NCBI RefSeq assembly: GCF_012933505.1
Contig: NZ_JABBNB010000014.1
Span: 1-64,000, forward strand
From: Gordonia asplenii
GTDB taxonomy: Bacteria; Actinomycetota; Actinomycetes; Mycobacteriales; Mycobacteriaceae
Direction of reading: 5' to 3'
Length of the DNA stretch: 64,000 bases
Below, piece by piece: positions 1-8,485 of this stretch. A model generated the notes under the pieces. That model was not told the origin of the DNA and ran no database searches. It worked only from the letters and a program-made list of their open reading frames with translations. The position numbers were made by a program, and so were the translations under genes. The first letter of the stretch is position 1. The number at the start of each line of letters is the position of its first letter.

Positions 1-1
1 T

Positions 2-217
2 GCCGATAACGCCGAGACGATCGTCAGCGAATTCTTCGCCGCCACCAGGTTCGATATCGTCGAAATCGGATCCGGACTACGAACCTCCCACGAATACACC
101 ACCATCTTCGAACGAGTCGTCAACACCATCACAGCCAGTCAGCCAGGAGTACGATTCTGCTTCAACGACTCCCCCGAAACGACGCTGGAAGCGGTGAGAC
201 GGTGCTCGCGAGGCTGA
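2..217 (+). CDS. C-terminal fragment of an unknown protein (cut by window edge)
   Basis: An open frame enters from the left edge and ends at TGA 215-217, giving 71 residues of a C-terminus. It has mixed alpha/beta character and contains FFAATRFDIVEIGSG. I recognise no domain. The codons look plausible for coding DNA but the fragment is too short for a family call. The 194 bp up to the next gene (218-411) hold nothing I can identify. Confidence 0.4.
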   Translation, partial: ADNAETIVSEFFAATRFDIVEIGSGLRTSHEYTTIFERVVNTITASQPGVRFCFNDSPETTLEAVRRCSRG

Positions 218-411
218 CCCGAACACCGACAGAAGCGCTGGAGCCGGTCAGCGCCCTCCCAAATAGAATCCCCACACCAACAAATGCAGCTTGAATCGCT
301 CCTGCGTCACACCACCATGATCGGCAGGTGAAGACCGCCGCCGGTGCTGTCGCGGTGAGCACCCATACGTCAACGACAAGCGAGTCCACCTTCAAAACTG
401 GTGAACCCCAG

Positions 412-1201
412 TTATTGCGATGTATTGTCAGGGCCATTTAGAGTCAGGGAAAGCGCATCATCAGCCGCCGCTGCCACCTTCATTACGAAGGTAAGCCATT
501 CGCGCACCTCATCCTCCGTGAAATCCGAGGTCTTGAGGTCCACAACGGGCCCGACCCCGGCCCAGCCCCACTTCAGGAGTTGCCTCTCCCCGTAGCCGTA
601 GGTCCGCGAGCGTGGCACATGTCCAGCGCTCAATGCCATACGCTCCGCAGGCGATCGATGTCCACCATTCGGGCGATAGGCGATGTACGAAGAATCACTC
701 GAGGGTAACTGAGCGAGGCGGAGTGCTTCGATTACAACCGGGTCAGTTGAACTCAGGGTGCTGCACGTAAGGATGTAGGCATTGGGCTCGACGTCACGTC
801 CACGGTTCACGTTGGCAAGCTCGATGTGAACTTGATGATCGCCTCGGGATGGTCCGCGGATTACGCCAAGAGTATCTCCGGCCGCGGACTCACGGTCCAA
901 ATCTGCCGACCACCCACTTGGGACATTTGCACTCGACACCATCGCCGCCAACCGCCGCCGACGCCGCAACCTTCGCTTCGACAATAACTACTTCAAGGCT
1001 CCCATCCTCCACTTCAAGGTAGACGTCCGCCTTACGTTTCTTGCCGTGTGGGCCTGGAACTTCGTACTGCCGTTCGATACTGACGCTCCGGATCACATCG
1101 GCGTTGATGCCGATCGATCGAAGCCAGTGAAGGGCAAACTCGGGCTTGTTGTGGAAGGCTGCGCCCAGCGCCCGTGTCGCGGATTGCTCATCGGTGAACA
1201 T
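412..1201 (-). pseudogene. PD-(D/E)XK nuclease-like protein, split by an apparent frameshift
   Basis: Two overlapping minus-strand frames look like the halves of one protein. The first runs from ATG 1201 to a stop at 890. It contains KADVYLE (Asp59) followed by VIVEAK (Glu75, Lys77), spaced like the D-(X)n-ExK core of PD-(D/E)XK nucleases. The second frame is open from 984 to 412 and carries about 175 further residues, including LLKWGWAGVGPVVDL and a C-terminal helix-rich part. Both frames are open across 890-984, so the shift lies there. The GC-rich repetitive GGCGG/GCGTCG stretch at about 930-975 is the likely site. The ATG at 1201 was chosen because the frame further upstream runs into the 3' end of the ABC permease gene. 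Alternatively these are two separate small genes, the second starting at an ATG inside the overlap. Function is inferred from the motif only; it could be a restriction-type or repair nuclease. Confidence 0.45.
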
Positions 1202-1274
1202 TTGGGGAGTGTGCGTCGCCGGCGTGCCGACAATGCTCTCACGCCGAGACGGCTGAACTACTTGTCGGAGATCG

Positions 1275-2105
1275 TCAATCAGCAGTGCGCTTCGCGTATG
1301 CCCGCAGGGCGAACGGGGCGAACACCAGGGTGAGAGCCACCGCCCAGATGAGGGTGGTGAGTTCCGGATGCTGGAGCGGGAGAGCGGTGTTCGGTCCGGC
1401 GGCGGGCCCGTTACCCCACAGCACACGCATCGCCTGCACGAGCGCCGAGATGGGATTCCACTCGGCGATGGTGCGCAGCCACGTGGGCATGGGGCCGGTC
1501 GGCACGAATGCATTCGACAGGAAGGTCAGCGGGAACAGGGAGGTGAACATGAAACCGTTCACCGCCTCGACCGATTTCAGCCACGAGCCGACGAGGATGC
1601 CGAACCAGATCATCGCGAAGCCGAACAGCAGGACCAGCGCAAACGCCAATACGGCCTTGCCGACCCCGTTGTGGATGCGCCAGCCGATGAACAGACCGGT
1701 CACCGCCATGACGACGATGCCGATCGAGGAGTGCAACAGGCTGGCGATCGCCCGGCCGATGAGCACCGACGACCGGCTGATCGGCAGCGATCGGAAGCGG
1801 TCGATGATGCCCTTGTCGAGGTCGTTGGTGATACCGGTGGAGACGATGAACGCGGTGAAGACGATCGTCTGGCCCATGATGCCGGGGAGCAGGAACTCCT
1901 TGTAGTCGGGTCCGCCCGCCACTTGGATGGAGGCGCCGAAGACGTAGGCGAACAGCAGCACGAACATGACCGGCTGAATGGTGACGTCGGAGAGCATCTC
2001 CGGCATCCTCTTGGTGTGAATCAGATTGCGCCACACCATGATCCATGACTGCTGCCAAAGGTTGGTCTGATGGGTGGCGACCTCGACGGGGGTCGTGGTG
2101 GTCAT
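1275..2105 (-). CDS. ABC-2 type transporter permease, DrrB family
   Basis: The protein has 276 residues and about six hydrophobic segments, the usual size and layout of DrrB-like ABC-2 permeases that export drugs or lipids. Family-typical stretches are visible: a cytoplasmic N-terminus ending in RNLIHTKRMPE, then ITNDLDKGIIDRFRSLPIS after the second membrane helix (the conserved cytoplasmic coupling region), and FVPTGPMPTWLRTIAEWNP near the C-terminus. Its ATG (2105) overlaps the stop of the upstream ATPase gene by four bases (ATGA), so the two are translationally coupled and form one exporter. The substrate cannot be read from the sequence. Confidence 0.9.
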   Translation of the reverse strand: MTTTTPVEVATHQTNLWQQSWIMVWRNLIHTKRMPEMLSDVTIQPVMFVLLFAYVFGASIQVAGGPDYKEFLLPGIMGQTIVFTAFIVSTGITNDLDKGIIDRFRSLPISRSSVLIGRAIASLLHSSIGIVVMAVTGLFIGWRIHNGVGKAVLAFALVLLFGFAMIWFGILVGSWLKSVEAVNGFMFTSLFPLTFLSNAFVPTGPMPTWLRTIAEWNPISALVQAMRVLWGNGPAAGPNTALPLQHPELTTLIWAVALTLVFAPFALRAYAKRTAD

Positions 2106-3142
2106 TTCGTCGACTCCTCGGTGTCAGATTCGGTGGTCGTCGCGGCGGCGGTGGTGTCTTCGGCGCGGTGGCCGGTGAGCGAGAGGAACACGTCGTCGAG
2201 GCTGGGGCGGGCGAGCCCGAGGTCGTCGATGGCGATACCGCTCTCGTCGAACCAGCCGATGACGCGGGTGAGGTCGGCCAGGCCGTCGGCCGGCGCGGTC
2301 AACTTGCGGGCGCCGTGGTCGATGAAGACTTCGGCGCCGGTCTTGCCGAGCAGCGCGGCGGCCGCCGGTATGTCTACGGCGTCGGACACGGTCAGCACCA
2401 GTGCCGCCGCCCCGGCTTGCTCCTTTAGCTCGAATGGCGTGCCCTGGGCGATGATCTTGCCCTTGTCGATGACGACGATATTGTCGGCGAGCTGGTCGGC
2501 CTCCTCCAGGTATTGCGTGGTGAGCAGCAGCGTGGTTCCGCCGGATACCAAGTCGCGCAACACATCCCAGAGTTCGGAGCGGCTGCGCGGATCGAGGCCG
2601 GTGGTCGGTTCGTCGAGGAACAGCACCGGCGGCGCGGCCAGCAGGCTGACGGCGAGGTCGAGCCGGCGTCGCATGCCGCCCGAATACGACTTCACCTGTT
2701 TGTTGCCGGCCTCGGTCAACGAGAACTGCTCGAGGAGTTCTTCGCTGCGCAGTGCCAACGCTTTTCGGCCGATCCCGTACAGGCTGCCGATCATCTTCAG
2801 GTTCTCGCGGCCGGTGAGAATCTCGTCGACGGTCGCCGCCTGCCCGGTGAGCCCCATGCTGCGCCGGACCATGTCGGGGCTCTCGGTGACGTCGTAGCCG
2901 GCGATGCGCGCGGTGCCGCTCGTCGGCGGGGACAGCGTGGTCATCATGCGCACCGTGGTGGTCTTGCCCGCGCCGTTGGGGCCGAGCAGGCCGAGCACAC
3001 TGCCTTGCGGCACGGTGAAACTCACGCCGTCGACGGCGGTGAAATCGCCGAAGCGTTTGACGAGGTCGACGGCCTCGATCGCGATGTCGGGGGAGTGGCC
3101 GGGCGCGCCGGCTTCCTTGGTGGTCGGGATGGCTGAGCTCAT
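2102..3142 (-). CDS. ABC transporter ATP-binding protein, DrrA family
   Basis: The 346 residues carry a complete ABC ATPase: Walker A GPNGAGKTT (about 54-62), Q-loop region near 101, signature SGGMRRR (about 154-160) and Walker B LFLDEPTTGLD (about 174-184). The C-terminal 100 residues (from about 245) match the DrrA-type accessory domain that ends in a conserved LDDVFLSLTG segment. It energises the DrrB-type permease encoded directly downstream with a four-base overlap. A polar Thr/Glu-rich tail ends the protein. The role as an exporter is known for the family; the substrate is unknown. Confidence 0.92.
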   Translation of the reverse strand: MSSAIPTTKEAGAPGHSPDIAIEAVDLVKRFGDFTAVDGVSFTVPQGSVLGLLGPNGAGKTTTVRMMTTLSPPTSGTARIAGYDVTESPDMVRRSMGLTGQAATVDEILTGRENLKMIGSLYGIGRKALALRSEELLEQFSLTEAGNKQVKSYSGGMRRRLDLAVSLLAAPPVLFLDEPTTGLDPRSRSELWDVLRDLVSGGTTLLLTTQYLEEADQLADNIVVIDKGKIIAQGTPFELKEQAGAAALVLTVSDAVDIPAAAALLGKTGAEVFIDHGARKLTAPADGLADLTRVIGWFDESGIAIDDLGLARPSLDDVFLSLTGHRAEDTTAAATTTESDTEESTK

Positions 3143-3227
3143 GAGTCCTCACAGTAACGGTCATGTCCGACACCGGGCCAATGATTATCACCCGGTACGA
3201 AAGGTAGACCGCGGTGCGCACCGGAAC

Positions 3228-4163
3228 TCATCGGTCGGCGTCGAGCGACTCCTCGTCGTTGCCCGCCGACAGCGCGTGCGCCCGCAGCCGGCGGTATCCG
3301 CGCACACTGAGTGTGGGGATGGAGCGGATGCGGAACCGACTGTCGTCGACGATCAGCTCGGAGAGGTTCTCGTCGATGAGGATGCGTCCCGGGCGCGCGG
3401 ATCCGCAGAGCCGGGCGGCGATGTTGACGGGCTCGCCGAAGACGTCGCCCAGTCGAGCGAGCACCGCGCCCTGCGCCAGCCCGATGCGCAGCTCCGGAAT
3501 GGGACGCTTGTCGCTGAGTTCGGCGATCGCCAATGCGGTCAGCGCGGCCTGAGCCGGATCGGTGTTGACGAACAGCACACCGTCGCCCAGCGTCTTGATC
3601 ACCTGGCCGTGATGCAGCGACACCTCGTCGGACACCCGGTGTTCGAACGCCGACAGCAGCTCTTCGAGATCGTCGAAGCTGATCCGGCGCGACAGACCGG
3701 TGAAGCCGACCAGATCGACGAATCCGACCACCACCTCCCACTCGACGTCGTCGGGGCTGTAGACGACGTTGCGTTGCAACGCGATCTGCAGGTGCCTGCG
3801 CCAGACGAGCCGCTGGATCTGCCCGATCGCCTTGGCCATGTCTTCGACGGACAGGGAGATATCGGGGTCGCGGTCGAAGTCGAGGAGCTGATCGGCCTGC
3901 CAGTCGGCCAGGCGCGACATCGCCTGCCCGATGCTGCGGGCCGCGGCGATCTGCGCACCCTCCGACATCTGCTCGGCGCCCGCGGCGAACACCGCGAACG
4001 CGTCGACGTCGGCTTGGGTGAAGATCTTCTCGTCCGTCGCCTGATGAGCGAAACCGAAAGCGTTCCAAATCTTTTCGGCATAGTCGACGTCGGCACCGAT
4101 CTCCGCGATGAGCTCGTCGCGCGAATAGCTCGGCAGATGCGCGGCGAACGTCGGGTCGGTCAT
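3228..4163 (-). CDS. Class III adenylate cyclase with N-terminal regulatory domain (Rv2212-like)
   Basis: The 311-residue soluble protein makes cAMP from ATP. Residues 1-140 form an all-helical domain resembling the Ad_Cy_reg domain of mycobacterial Rv2212. Residues 145-300 are the cyclase homology domain. All catalytic positions are visible: metal-binding Asp150 (GFVDLVGFTGLS) and Asp194 (TLGDGVLF), the adenine-selecting pair Lys190 and Asp240 (GDVFGEPVN), and transition-state Asn247 and Arg251 (VNIAARL). It should therefore be an active homodimeric adenylate cyclase, not a guanylate cyclase. There is no transmembrane segment. It lies alone between the exporter and the antiporter genes, all on the minus strand. 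Confidence 0.9.
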   Translation of the reverse strand: MTDPTFAAHLPSYSRDELIAEIGADVDYAEKIWNAFGFAHQATDEKIFTQADVDAFAVFAAGAEQMSEGAQIAAARSIGQAMSRLADWQADQLLDFDRDPDISLSVEDMAKAIGQIQRLVWRRHLQIALQRNVVYSPDDVEWEVVVGFVDLVGFTGLSRRISFDDLEELLSAFEHRVSDEVSLHHGQVIKTLGDGVLFVNTDPAQAALTALAIAELSDKRPIPELRIGLAQGAVLARLGDVFGEPVNIAARLCGSARPGRILIDENLSELIVDDSRFRIRSIPTLSVRGYRRLRAHALSAGNDEESLDADR

Positions 4164-4181
4164 CGTTCTACGGTATCGCCC

Positions 4182-5372
4182 TCAGGCGGCCTGTGCGGGT
4201 GGTCGCGGGCGGCCGAGACGCTGAAAGAGCCGGACGGTCGGTTCGACGAGCCGGGCCGCGAGTGGCCCGATGATCGCCATCAGCAGAACGTAAGTGGTTG
4301 CCAGAGCTGCCAATTCGGATCCGGCGGCGAGCGAGGACACCGCGAGCCCGGCGATGACGATGGAGAACTCGCCGCGCGCGACCAATGCCGCACCGGCGCG
4401 CGCGCCGCCCATCGTGCGCACGCCGTTGCGCTGCGCGGCCCACCAGCCAGTCGCGATCTTGGTCGCCGTGGTGGCCAGCGCGAGCACCGCGGCCCAGCCG
4501 AGGACCGGCGGAATGCTTGCCGGGTCGGTGTTCAAGCCGAACACCACGAAGAACATCGCCGCGAACAGATCTCGAAGCGGCTCAAGGATTTTCGCCGCGT
4601 TGTCGGCGGTCGACCCGGAGATGGCGATGCCCAGCATGAACGCGCCGACGGCTGCGGAGACCTGCAGTGCCGCCGCGACACCGGCGACCAACAGCGCCGA
4701 GCCGAGCAGGGTCAGCAGAAAGACTTCGCGGTCGGCGCTGTGCACGATCGCCGACACCCAGCGGCCGTGTCGCAGCGCGACCCACAAGACGACGGCGATC
4801 AAGGCGATCGCGATGACGAGTGCTTTGACGCCGCCCCAGAATCCGACGCCGGCGAGCAGCGCGGTCAGGATGGGCAGATACGCGGCCATCGTCAGGTCCT
4901 CGAAGACGAGGATCGACAAGACCGCGGGCGTCTCCCGGTTGCCGAGGCGGCCCAGGTCGGTCAACAACTTCGCGGCGATCCCCGACGACGAGATGTAGGT
5001 GACACCGGCCATCGCCAGCGCCCCGACGGGTCCCCAGCCCAGCATCAACGCGACGAGCGCGCCCGGAGTCGCATTGAGCACGATGTCCATCAACCCCGCG
5101 GGCCAGGAGCGGCGCAGTCCGGATACCAGGTCCGACGCCGTGTACTCCAACCCCAGCAGCAGGAGCAGCAGGATCACGCCGATCTCACCGGCGATGTGGC
5201 CGAACTCGGAGACCTCGCCCAGCCCGACGTAGCCGCCGGACCCGAAGGCGAGGCCGCCGACGAGATACAGCGGGATGGGCGAGAAGCTGAATTTGGCCGC
5301 CACTCGGCCGAGTGCACCCAACGCGAAGAACACTGCGCCCAGTTCGACGAGGGCGAGTGCGGTTTCGGTCAC
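4182..5372 (-). CDS. CPA2 monovalent cation/H+ antiporter membrane subunit (KhtU/KefB-like)
   Basis: The 396-residue protein is almost wholly hydrophobic, with about 12 predicted membrane helices and no cytoplasmic RCK/TrkA domain. It contains LLLLLLGLEYTASDL, typical of the KefB/KhtU family, and the FEDLTMA and GRNGVRT-like loops of CPA2 exchangers. It starts with GTG at 5372, three bases after the stop of the TrkA-C gene upstream. The gene order TrkA-C protein then CPA2 antiporter matches the two-part KhtTU K+/H+ exchanger of Bacillus, in which the soluble subunit gates the channel. Role: potassium (or other cation) efflux and pH homeostasis, inferred from the family. Confidence 0.88.
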   Translation of the reverse strand: MTETALALVELGAVFFALGALGRVAAKFSFSPIPLYLVGGLAFGSGGYVGLGEVSEFGHIAGEIGVILLLLLLGLEYTASDLVSGLRRSWPAGLMDIVLNATPGALVALMLGWGPVGALAMAGVTYISSSGIAAKLLTDLGRLGNRETPAVLSILVFEDLTMAAYLPILTALLAGVGFWGGVKALVIAIALIAVVLWVALRHGRWVSAIVHSADREVFLLTLLGSALLVAGVAAALQVSAAVGAFMLGIAISGSTADNAAKILEPLRDLFAAMFFVVFGLNTDPASIPPVLGWAAVLALATTATKIATGWWAAQRNGVRTMGGARAGAALVARGEFSIVIAGLAVSSLAAGSELAALATTYVLLMAIIGPLAARLVEPTVRLFQRLGRPRPPAQAA

Positions 5373-5375
5373 TGC

Positions 5376-5867
5376 TCAGCCGTTGGTGAGAATCTTGGCC
5401 GCCGCGTCGAGCCCCTCGGCGGTCCCGACGACGACCAGCACGTCGCCCGCGGTGAAGGTGAAACCGGGACCGGGCGACGCCTGGACCTGCCCGGCACGCA
5501 TCACCGCGACGATCGAGGTCTTGGTGCGGGTGCGCATCTGCGTCGCACCGAGGGTGCGGCCGTCGTAGGGCGATCCTCCGGCGATGGGCATCTGCCGGGT
5601 GTTGACGCCGGGGATGTCGCGATGCTCGTCCTGCAGTTGAGCCACCAGTTGTGGGGCCCCGAGCAGGTTGCCGAGGACGGCGGACTCCTCCGTCGAGAGG
5701 TGAATCTGGTCCCGGCACGCGTCGGGATCGCCGTCCTCGGAGATGATCAGGTCGATCATTCCGTCGCGCCGGGTGATGACGCCGATGCGCCGGCCGGAGG
5801 ACACTTCGAAGTCTTTGCGGACTCCGATTCCGGGCAGTGGGGTCACCTCGACGTTCACAGCCGCCAA
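5376..5867 (-). CDS. TrkA-C domain gating subunit of a K+/H+ antiporter (KhtT-like)
   Basis: The soluble protein of 163 residues has an N-terminal domain beginning with TPLPGIGVRKDFEVSSGRRI, typical of KhtT, and a C-terminal TrkA-C domain (about 85-160) with GRTLGA, SIVAVMRAG and FTFTAGDVLVVVGT. TrkA-C domains bind small ligands such as cyclic dinucleotides and control the partner antiporter. The TTG at 5867 is preferred because a GAGGA lies six bases before it; a GTG at 5858 is the alternative. The stop is three bases before the antiporter start, so the pair is almost certainly an operon. Confidence 0.85.
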   Translation of the reverse strand: MAAVNVEVTPLPGIGVRKDFEVSSGRRIGVITRRDGMIDLIISEDGDPDACRDQIHLSTEESAVLGNLLGAPQLVAQLQDEHRDIPGVNTRQMPIAGGSPYDGRTLGATQMRTRTKTSIVAVMRAGQVQASPGPGFTFTAGDVLVVVGTAEGLDAAAKILTNG

Positions 5868-5930
5868 GGGTAGTCCTCGAACTCGTACCCTTGCCGTAAA
5901 TCCGACACTATTGGCCCGACGTCGGCCCGC

Positions 5931-7112
5931 TCAGCCGACCGGTGCCAGCCCCATCGCACCCTTCATCAAATACGCCATCTGCGAGGCGAATTCAGGGCGT
6001 TCGACGCCGCGTTGCAAGCGTACGGCGTCGTTGACGATGGACAGGGCGGCGTGCACCGCGATACCCGCCTCCGCCTCGCCGATGTCGTGCACGACGACCA
6101 GCAGGTTGATCCACCGGGCGACGTAGCGCCGCTGGATGTCGACCAGGTCCCGGGCGAGCCCGTTGGCGGGCAGCTCCGAGCCGTAGTTGAACGACACCGA
6201 GAGGTCGGGCATCGAGTTGACCACGTCGACATACGAGTCGACAAGCAGCGCAAGGACTTTCGCCTCGTCGGTGCCGGTTCCGTACGCGGCGACCGCCCCG
6301 GCCTCCAAGCGTGCCGCACTGCGATGGCCGATCGCGATGAGTATCGCGGCCTTCGAGGGGAAATGCCGGTACACGCTGGGGCCGGTGATCCCGACGGCCG
6401 CGCCGATGTCGTCGACGCCGGTCGGTCCGAAGCCCCGGGCGGCGAACAACTGGGCCGCGGCGTCGAGGATCTCGGTTCGCCGGTCGTCGTCGGGCAATGC
6501 GACGTGGGGGACCACCCGCAGCGGGCACGCGGCCGACGGAGTGAGCGCGACGAGGCGATCGGCCACGACGACCAGTTCGCGGGTGGCCTGCGCGGGCGAC
6601 AGTCTGGTGCGATGCGACGACAGGCTGCCCGCGACCGACAGCAGCGACCACACGAGTTGGCGCTGCTCCCAGTCGGCGAGCGAGCGTTCGGCGAACAGCA
6701 GTTCGGCCCATTGGCGCAACACCTCCCGGGTCCGCAGGGCCACCTCGCGGTTCTGGTCGCCGGACAGGTAGGTGCCCGTCCAGCGCCACAGGGACGAGGC
6801 GTCGCGGCGTCGGGAGATGGTGCCGCACAACGCGGTGAGGAAGGCGTGCGGATCACCGTTCGCCGACGTGAGCGCGGCCGTCGTGCATACCTGCAGGTCG
6901 TCGACGCCGGCGAGCACGGCGTCGTAGAGCAGGGTCTGCTTGTCGGCGAAATGCCGATAGAGCGACGGCGCGGTCACGCCGGCGGCGCGCGCGATGTCGG
7001 CCATCGACACCCGGGGGTACCCGTGCTTGAGGAACAGCTGCGCCGAGAGATCGATCAGCTGCCGTCTGCGGTTGGCCGGGCGTCGGGCGCCGGACTGCTT
7101 GGAGGCCGTCAT
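5931..7112 (-). CDS. Transcriptional regulator with two tandem TetR domains
   Basis: Two TetR-family units are fused in 393 residues. The first helix-turn-helix is near residues 34-56 (SMADIARAAGVTAPSLYRHF). The second is around 215-265 (GVDDIGAAVGITGPSVYRHF). Each is followed by a helical domain. A normal TetR protein is about 200 residues with one DNA-binding domain, so this is a duplication-fusion, in effect a built-in dimer. The start is ATG 7112; the frame also extends upstream to 7163 through a poor N-terminus. The gene is divergent from fadA-fadB with about 130 bp between starts, so it is likely the local regulator of this beta-oxidation operon, sensing acyl-CoA or a fatty acid (inference). 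Confidence 0.88.
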   Translation of the reverse strand: MTASKQSGARRPANRRRQLIDLSAQLFLKHGYPRVSMADIARAAGVTAPSLYRHFADKQTLLYDAVLAGVDDLQVCTTAALTSANGDPHAFLTALCGTISRRRDASSLWRWTGTYLSGDQNREVALRTREVLRQWAELLFAERSLADWEQRQLVWSLLSVAGSLSSHRTRLSPAQATRELVVVADRLVALTPSAACPLRVVPHVALPDDDRRTEILDAAAQLFAARGFGPTGVDDIGAAVGITGPSVYRHFPSKAAILIAIGHRSAARLEAGAVAAYGTGTDEAKVLALLVDSYVDVVNSMPDLSVSFNYGSELPANGLARDLVDIQRRYVARWINLLVVVHDIGEAEAGIAVHAALSIVNDAVRLQRGVERPEFASQMAYLMKGAMGLAPVG

Positions 7113-7152
7113 GGTGAACAGACAATAGCGCACTTTTTGCGATGCGTAGAAG

Positions 7153-7183
7153 TATTTGACCACCTGGTATAGCCAAATAAGTT
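7153..7183 (+). promoter_or_regulatory. Predicted fadA promoter with overlapping inverted repeat
   Basis: TTGACC (7156-7161), a 16-bp spacer and TAAGTT (7178-7183) make a plausible -35/-10 pair pointing to fadA. A perfect inverted repeat, TATTTG at 7153-7158 and CAAATA at 7174-7179, overlaps both hexamers. That is the expected position for an operator of the divergent tandem-TetR repressor. The assignment is from position and symmetry only. Confidence 0.45.
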
Positions 7184-7240
7184 ACGACGGGTTAGCCTGT
7201 TGGAGAAACCTCTTCCGGTTCATGTGAAAGGAACACATCC

Positions 7241-8452
<1,212 letters not shown>

Positions 8453-8485
8453 GCCGCGTCCACACAGAAAGAACGTTGAAAAACT

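Noticed and set aside
162..437. A 91-codon minus-strand ORF near the left edge
   Set aside because: It overlaps both the plus-strand fragment and the nuclease-like gene end and has an odd Ser/Val/Ala composition with no motif.
2904..5873. A 989-codon open frame on the plus strand
   Set aside because: It runs antisense through the ATPase 5' end, cyclase, antiporter and TrkA-C genes, all with clear motifs on the minus strand; it is Asp/Arg/Gly-rich without domains, a product of high GC.
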